Assembly (NCBI GenBank): GCA_003508835.1
Contig: PUFA01000066.1
Coordinates: 4,464,001 to 4,528,000, forward strand
Length of the DNA stretch: 64,000 bases
Source: Eonycteris spelaea
Taxonomy: Eukaryota; Chordata; Mammalia; Chiroptera; Pteropodidae
Direction: 5' to 3'
A model generated the notes under the pieces. The model was not told where the DNA came from. It did no database searches and was given only the letters and a program-made list of their open reading frames with translations. The position numbers and the translations under genes are program-made. Shown in pieces: positions 58,441 to 64,000 of the stretch. Position 1 is the stretch's first letter. The number at the start of each line of letters is the position of its first letter.

Positions 58441-58899
58441 ATCCCAGCCTCCCAGCTCAGTGCCCTGGGAAGCTGCCTGTGGGTCTGCACCCATGGGCTC
58501 GTTGCCTTCTGGTTTCCTGTTGAGCTTGGCCTTTAAGGTCACCAAAGACATCCGAGGGTGGGAGAGTCTGGGGTATCCTTTCCCCGCCCTCCTTCCTATG
58601 GCTCTGTGCAGGCTGCTTGTCATTCTCACAAAGGCCACAAGTCCTTTTAGTGTCTTTCTTCCTGTAGTTATGTCTCTGAGTTCTGGTGGCACTTTTTCTT
58701 CTTGTCCCTTCAGGCCTGGAGTTGTTAATGGTTCCCACTGTCACACGCCAGACGTACAGCCCTGTACCTTGTAGCTTTCCTTCATCACTGCCTCGGTCTG
58801 GGTAAGCAGTCCCTTTCTTAAATGCTCCTTACACTACGCAGTTGAAAAGTGCCTCTCTTTCCTGCCGAGACCCTGACTGGTTCATGCCATCACTTCAAT
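58441..58899. other. Unassigned non-coding DNA
   Basis: No gene or nameable repeat is recognised. Confidence 0.3.
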
Positions 58900-59025
58900 C
58901 CTGGTCTCTGTCCCCATCCACGAAGGTCACCCTCGTTGTGCACACCTCTTCTATACCGCTGCAACTCCAGACTCTAGCACCGTGCATCGCACACATAGAA
59001 GGGGTTCAATAAATGTTAGCTAAAG
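58900..59025 (+). repeat. L2-like LINE 3' end
   Basis: 'cagactctagcaccgtgcat' CGCACACATAGAAGGGGTTCAATAAATGTTAGC is an L2-type tail. Confidence 0.6.
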
Positions 59026-59754
59026 GCTATTGTCGAATCTTGAGCTCTCAGGAGAAGATGGGTCAAAAGTTGCTCATTCCAGGCCAATCCTTGCTCCTTC
59101 TGCACATCATAAAGATGAGACAAGATCACGTTATTAGACTGGAAAATTCCTTCACTGTTGTGGCAGCAGATAGCCATTATGTGTTCCAACAAAAGATTCA
59201 GGAATGGGTATAAAAATAATCCACTGTACACCATCAAAAATTGAAAGCACATTCTTTTCCTTTGAAACGAGATCGGCTTTTGGAAGCTTTCACTCCAACA
59301 CCATCCATCTAAACCTTCTCTCCAAGGACATGGGTAAGATGCAATTTGTTTCATAATAAGCCTCAGGAGTTTGCTTTAGAGACATGATTACCCAGAAGGC
59401 AATGAGAGCTGTCTACAATGTCTTCTGTTTCAAGAATATTTCTGCCCTAAAGAAAGGCAGGATAAGCTCCAAAGTTTCACTGGAAATTCTGACTTGTGAA
59501 TTATACAGAAAATAAAAATTTTGCATATCTGTGATTTATCCTGGATTGGACCTCATTCCCCCAATTAGAGTGCCCAAATATGGAGCATAAGCATATTTGA
59601 ACATAAGCGCTCAAATGCAGAGCATGTTGGAGCCCACTTATCTGTCAGACTAGTAGTAAAGCTGTAAGCTGACAGCCTTATTCTCCTAGGGTTTCATGGC
59701 TGGACTCAGTGCCTCCTTCAAAGCCAGGCTGGGCCTTTGCACACCAAGCCATTA
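59026..59754. other. Unassigned non-coding DNA
   Basis: No gene or nameable repeat is recognised. Confidence 0.35.
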
Positions 59755-59945
59755 TCATGGCTACCATCAGTGGCCCTTACCACGAACTTCGGCATGTCTT
59801 ATCTCACATGAGCTTCCTACCAGCCTGTGAGGGGGATGCTCTTAGCAACTCCATTTTACAGATGCTGACACTGAGACTTCGTGAGAGAATGGGGCGTGTC
59901 CAGCTGAGGGGTGGGGCTGGAGCTTCCTCTGCAGCTGGGTTCTTC
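59755..59945 (-). repeat. MIR SINE
   Basis: Antisense MIR: CTCACATGAGCTTCC, 'ctgtgagggggatgctctta', 'ctccattttacagatgctga', CACTGAGACTTCGTGAGAG, and 'gctgaggggtggggctggag'. Confidence 0.75.
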
Positions 59946-60564
59946 GCCAGCGTGCCCGCTGCCTCCCACGTCCTCGCCGTGCGTCTCCATGGAGGCAGCG
60001 AAGCCCGGACCTCTCCGCCTGGGCGCCCCTTCTGCTCTCGTCCTCATCTCCTGGCGCTGTATTGATTTACCCTCAAGGACATGCGATTGGGCATGAGCCA
60101 TATTTGGCCCACAAACTACCTCTCCTTCACCCCCCAAAAAGGCCCTTAAAAAGTGTGAAATCTTACTGAACCATACTTCAGCGTTAGCGTTCTGCATTAT
60201 GAGTCCCAGGCTAACGCAGTGAGTACCAATGTCCTCATTATATGTCACATAACATCTCTGATTACATTTGGTCCCCTCCAGTTTAGGTCCCTGTGTAAGA
60301 CTTCACAGAGAGGAGCAACTACAGCCTGGACCCCCAATGTTGCTCTCTAGATCCATGGAGTAGATGCTCACGCGGAAGAGCTCTTCCCCCATGTCCCCTT
60401 CTTCCCTCTCACCAGACTTTCCCACCTCTGCTGCTTCTTTCCCTTTGAAATGTCCTTGGTGTCCCCATTTGCATCAGCCGGTTCCATTAGAGTACCGTGT
60501 CCTGACTTAGAAATGTCGAGGTGCGCCTCACCACAGGCCCTGGTTCGGCAAAGTTCATCTTATT
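59946..60564. other. Unassigned non-coding DNA
   Basis: No gene or nameable repeat is recognised. CpG is frequent around 59940-60060. Confidence 0.35.
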
Positions 60565-60770
60565 TCAGAACGTGAGCGCCGCTGTGCTCTGACCCAGGCC
60601 ATTCTCTGTCCTGGAGGTGTCCCTGTGCACTGTAGGCTGTTAGCAGTGTCCCTGGCCGCTCCCTACTACACACCAGTCACACGTCCCACCCAATCATGAC
60701 AAATGAAAATGTCTCCGGACATTCTGAGATGTCCCCTGGGGCCACAAGCATTCCCATCTGAGAAGCATTG
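60565..60770 (-). mobile_element. MER5A-type hAT-Charlie element
   Basis: Antisense MER5A: 'gacccaggccattctctgtc', TGCACTGTAGGCTGTTAGCAGTGTCCCTGG, 'aaaatgtctccggacattct', GAGATGTCCCCTGGGGCC and 'atctgagaagcattg'. Confidence 0.8.
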
Positions 60771-61039
60771 GTGTCGTGAATAGTAGGTAGGACCAGTACA
60801 GGAAACACAGTGGGGGCAGCACCTTCCCATATGCCAGGGAGCCCCGGAGCACCCGCAGCGGTGACTGTGCTTCTTCTCCAGGAACAAGGCAGTCTGGAGG
60901 AAGGATCACACTGGGATCTTTTTCCTTCCATGTTTTATGCCCATAGGTCTTGGCACTTTCACGTCTGCAGAGGTGGGGTTTCGGGCTGCAATGAAATCTT
61001 CTAGGGACGCTGCCTCTGGCTATCAGGGATCGTGGCTCA

Positions 61040-61235
61040 GTGCATCGTCTCATTCAGTTTTTATGGTAACTCACCAGGTGGCTCGCATGATGGTCCTATT
61101 TTATAGATGAAGAAGCCTAGAGAGGAATGTCACAGGTCAACGTCAAATGGACAGGTAGTGACAGAGCCCGGACCTGGGGCTGTGAGTGTTTTTGATTCCA
61201 GACACCGATTGCTTGATCACTATGACAGCTTTGGC
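61040..61235 (-). repeat. MIR SINE
   Basis: Antisense MIR: 'atggtcctattttatagatg', AAGAAGCCTAGAGAGGAATG, 'cacaggtcaacgtcaaatgg', 'gtgacagagcccggacctgg', and 'tgattccagacaccgattgc'. Confidence 0.75.
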
Positions 61236-62399
61236 AAGGAGAGAGGCTTCAGTGACTCTCGTACTCGAGGAAGAAACCCAGCAAGCGAAGCGGGTGCTGA
61301 GACTCAGACCCTGGGGGACACGGGCGGGAGGCCAGCTCCTCCCCAGCCCACACACTGAAGGCGGTCACCCCAACTGTGGTTGCTTTCAGAGGACCGCCAG
61401 GGAATGATCCCCTTCCTGCATGCCGGTCTGTTGGTCTCATTTCTCAGTCCCACATTCTGCTTAAGGAGCAGGAGGGCTTGGCACATGATCGTCCCATCGT
61501 GGTAGATAGATGCTGCCCTCTGCTTGGCTATGACACCGTCACCTTGTTTCAGGAGCCGTGCGGGGGCAGCACCACGTCTGTGCTGCTGACCACTTCACTC
61601 AGCACTGAGGGCTCTCGGCGAGTGGCCACTGGATGAAAAAACCAGTCAGTCAATGGATACGTCCGCCTTCAAGAAGAGAAGATTAATTCCGAGTTGTATT
61701 GCTTTTCTCAGATCTTAATCCATGAACAGGAATTAGCGATGGGCTTCAAGATGAGGAAGCTTACCATAGTTTCTAGGTAATTGGTGGAGAATCTTAAAAA
61801 CGTCCATGAGGATAGATCTGTGTTCTCAGCATACGTCTCTTGGATGGGAGCAGAGAATACTACGTACTGTGGTAGTTCTTAAGAAAATGTAATACTGAGT
61901 ATGGTTTGGGGTTGCATTCACTCATCATTAAGTAACACTGGCACTCCTAGTGAGACGTATTTGGCCATTGAATTCTCATTAGGTTCTTCTCGGTTGGGGA
62001 GAAGGTCTGACTGGTGCTCGTGTTGTCTCTAATGGCGCCTCGTCACTCGTTAATCTACCTTCATAACAAAGCGAGAGCGCAGCTCACGCTCAGACTAAGT
62101 CCAGATAGTGTTTAATAGCATTCGTATGTTTATATTGTCGTAGAGTCAGGCTGGTTATCTATTTACGGCAAAATGATACTTGGTGTTTCACATTTATGGT
62201 TTTCATATAACATGTCCATTTAAATAAATTTACCTGTGTAAAAATAAAAGGAAAGCTGATGGAAAGAAAAGTATTTCATATCTTTATAACAGTCGCTGCA
62301 CAGATAGGGTAAAAATTGTGCATGAAGTGCACAGATGGATGGAGTTGGAGAAATACTGTCATAACTGTTCAGAAGGGGATGGGACTGCTCTCGAATCCT
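61236..62399. other. Unassigned non-coding DNA
   Basis: No gene or nameable repeat is recognised. CpG is frequent around 62028-62145. Confidence 0.35.
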
Positions 62400-62600
62400 G
62401 AATTTATGTCTCACTAGTCAGGTGGCCTTCAGCAAGACGTTTACCCTTTCGAAGCCTTGGTTCTCCCCAGGTAGACGTGGGGGATCCAGTGTGCATCCGA
62501 GTTTTGTTATGAAATGGCAATGAGCTGATGCGTGCACGACAGTCGGCTTATTACAGGGCACGCGGGAAGCTCTCCTAACACGGTGGCCGTTTTTGTTCTG
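62400..62600 (+). repeat. MIR SINE with many CpGs
   Basis: Sense MIR: 'gtggccttcagcaagacgtt', TACCCTTTCGAAGCCTTGGTTCTCCCC, and 'atggcaatgagctgatgcgt'. The copy carries CpGs at sites that are CA or TG in the usual core. Confidence 0.65.
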
Positions 62601-63734
62601 GTTACACGTTGTTTTTCCATGAGTTGATGCCGTCACGAGATGAGCAGTAGGAAAGCCCTGGTATACAGGGACCGAAGGAAGCCTCCTTTCGTTCCTAACA
62701 CGACAGCAGCCCTGGAGTGGCCCGAGGAGACAGCAGCTCCTGCTTGTTAATTATCATCAGATGGGGTGGTGGCCAGCCTGCTCTTCCAAACCTGTTGTTT
62801 CTGGCAGATGTTCCTCAGCATTGTCCTGCTATGTAAATAATGATTCCACACGAGAAGTCACTCTCTTCAGTTGCCCTAGTGTGCATTTCATGAATGGTCT
62901 ATTTTGGCGGGTTCTCCGTGGAGTCGCATTATCATTGCTACAGGTGGTTTGTTAAGATGTTGTTTTGGTGGAGGAGGGCTCCTGGCTATGTGTGTCTTAA
63001 ACATTTTCAGGCCGTAAAGATTTGGGGACTGCTCGGTTATCTTGGTCTTGACTGTGTATTCTGTGTCTTTGGGTGCAGATTTAAAACAAATTCTGGGGGT
63101 GAAATCTGGACACTCTGACTTTGGAACTGGTTTGCCCTCTGACTTCTGCCCCAGCTTCTTTTTCTGGTTGTCTTCCGGTCACTGTCTTCCTCTCAGCTCC
63201 TCTCATACTCCAAGAACAGTGTCCGATCACAGGGTTGTAATAGAACCAAGTGGTGAGAGAGAACATTACAGTGCTGTCAACAAGGAGAGTCTCAGAGAGT
63301 AAGGAAGCTTGGAGAAAAGGAAGGGTCCCTGGATCCCGGAAGCCACTCATTATCATGTGGAGACAACGGTTGGAAATGTAGAGTCAGAGGATTGCTTGGT
63401 GGTGAATTCCCTCCCAGTAGTGTCCTACTAGTGGGCCGGAACCATTAGCACAGAGGTCTGACTGCGATTGCAAGGACCCAGTGTGCCTTTGCCTTAAACA
63501 GGAGAGTAGTTCATTTTCTCTCGAAGCCTGGGGCTACTGTGGCAGTCCACAGGGTCCATTGCCCCAACGCCTTCCTTCCTGTTGTTTCTCCATCGATAAG
63601 ACAACTTCCCTGTCTGTCTGGCTTGAAATGATTCCCTGCCTCGTCCACATTTCTGTTGGGGTCGGGGTGGGGGATAAATGAAGACCAATGGGAAAGCCAT
63701 TCCTTTCAAGGTCCTGACCTAGAACTCGGACCCA
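62601..63734. other. Unassigned non-coding DNA
   Basis: No gene or nameable repeat is recognised. Confidence 0.35.
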
Positions 63735-64000
63735 TTGCTTCTATTCGCAGCCCTTAACAAATATCCGCCAAGCACCTCGGTCCCTGGCACCAGCAATAAG
63801 GCCTACTGGATTTCTACCTCTAGTGTGGAAAGTGCCAGCTAGCATTTTCCAGGAAGTATGATCTTATTTCTGTGCCAAGGAATATCTGTCACCTTTTCAG
63901 AAAACAATAACATGGGTTCATTGTTATGTGTGAAGAACCAGGCTGAGTGCTGAAGTGACATCAACGGACGGGCAGACAAGGTTCTCCCGCTCATGGAATT
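63735..64000 (-). repeat. L2 LINE 3' ends, antisense, running off the window
   Basis: 'taacaaatatccgccaagca' CCTCGGTCCCTGGCACCAGC at 63757 and 'aggctgagtgctgaagtgac' ... 'aaggttctcccgctcatgga' at 63940-63997 both read as antisense L2 3' sequence. They may be one disrupted copy or two. The element continues beyond the window. Confidence 0.55.

Noticed and set aside
1..64000. CRISPR array, operons, bacterial or viral gene clusters
   Set aside because: There are no regularly spaced repeats and no dense coding. All repeats are of mammalian transposon type. The LTRs are solo copies with no internal retroviral genes visible.

Overview
The window reads as ordinary non-coding nuclear DNA from a placental mammal. 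The evidence is the repeat content: MIR SINEs, L2 LINEs, MER5A-type hAT elements, a Tigger DNA transposon, MaLR/MLT1 and ERVL-type LTRs, a few old L1 pieces, and CA/GT, AAC and poly(A/T) tracts. I saw no Alu, B1/B2, carnivore, ruminant or equine tRNA-SINE and no young L1, so I cannot place the species. All repeat names come from recognising consensus features by eye. Element ends are usually good to about 10-30 bases and subfamily names are deliberately loose.

I found no protein-coding gene I can support. The longest open frames (up to about 200 codons) lie in pyrimidine-rich or CpG-rich non-coding DNA or inside old repeats, and none shows a recognisable domain. The window is therefore intergenic or deep intronic.

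Layout. 1-10 kb: MER5A copies, L2 and MIR fragments, one MLT1 LTR, a tRNA-Ile-derived sequence (4932-5005, minus), L1 remnants and several CpG-rich unique blocks. 10-17 kb: an L1 remnant, a block almost free of CpG (about 10.98-12.24 kb), an MLT1 LTR, then CpG-rich unique DNA and compound microsatellites. 17-30 kb: an L2 interrupted by an MLT1, several MIRs, a long MaLR-type LTR, two further MLT1 LTRs, an AAC tract and a Tigger element at 29.2-30.0 kb. 30-45 kb: L2 and MIR pieces, a G-quadruplex motif, an AT-rich tract, an MIR split by an MLT1 with matching 5-bp flanks, an ERVL-type LTR and a complete minus-strand MLT1. 45-64 kb: mainly minus-strand L2 (including reverse-transcriptase remnants), MER5A, MIR and unassigned sequence.

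The most unusual property is compositional. Stretches with no CpG depletion (15 CpG in 13741-13980; 31 in 8941-9540) alternate with stretches nearly lacking CpG (2 in 11041-12240; 0 in 28241-28680). CpGs also occur inside ancient repeats, which suggests gain after insertion. I found no new gene system.
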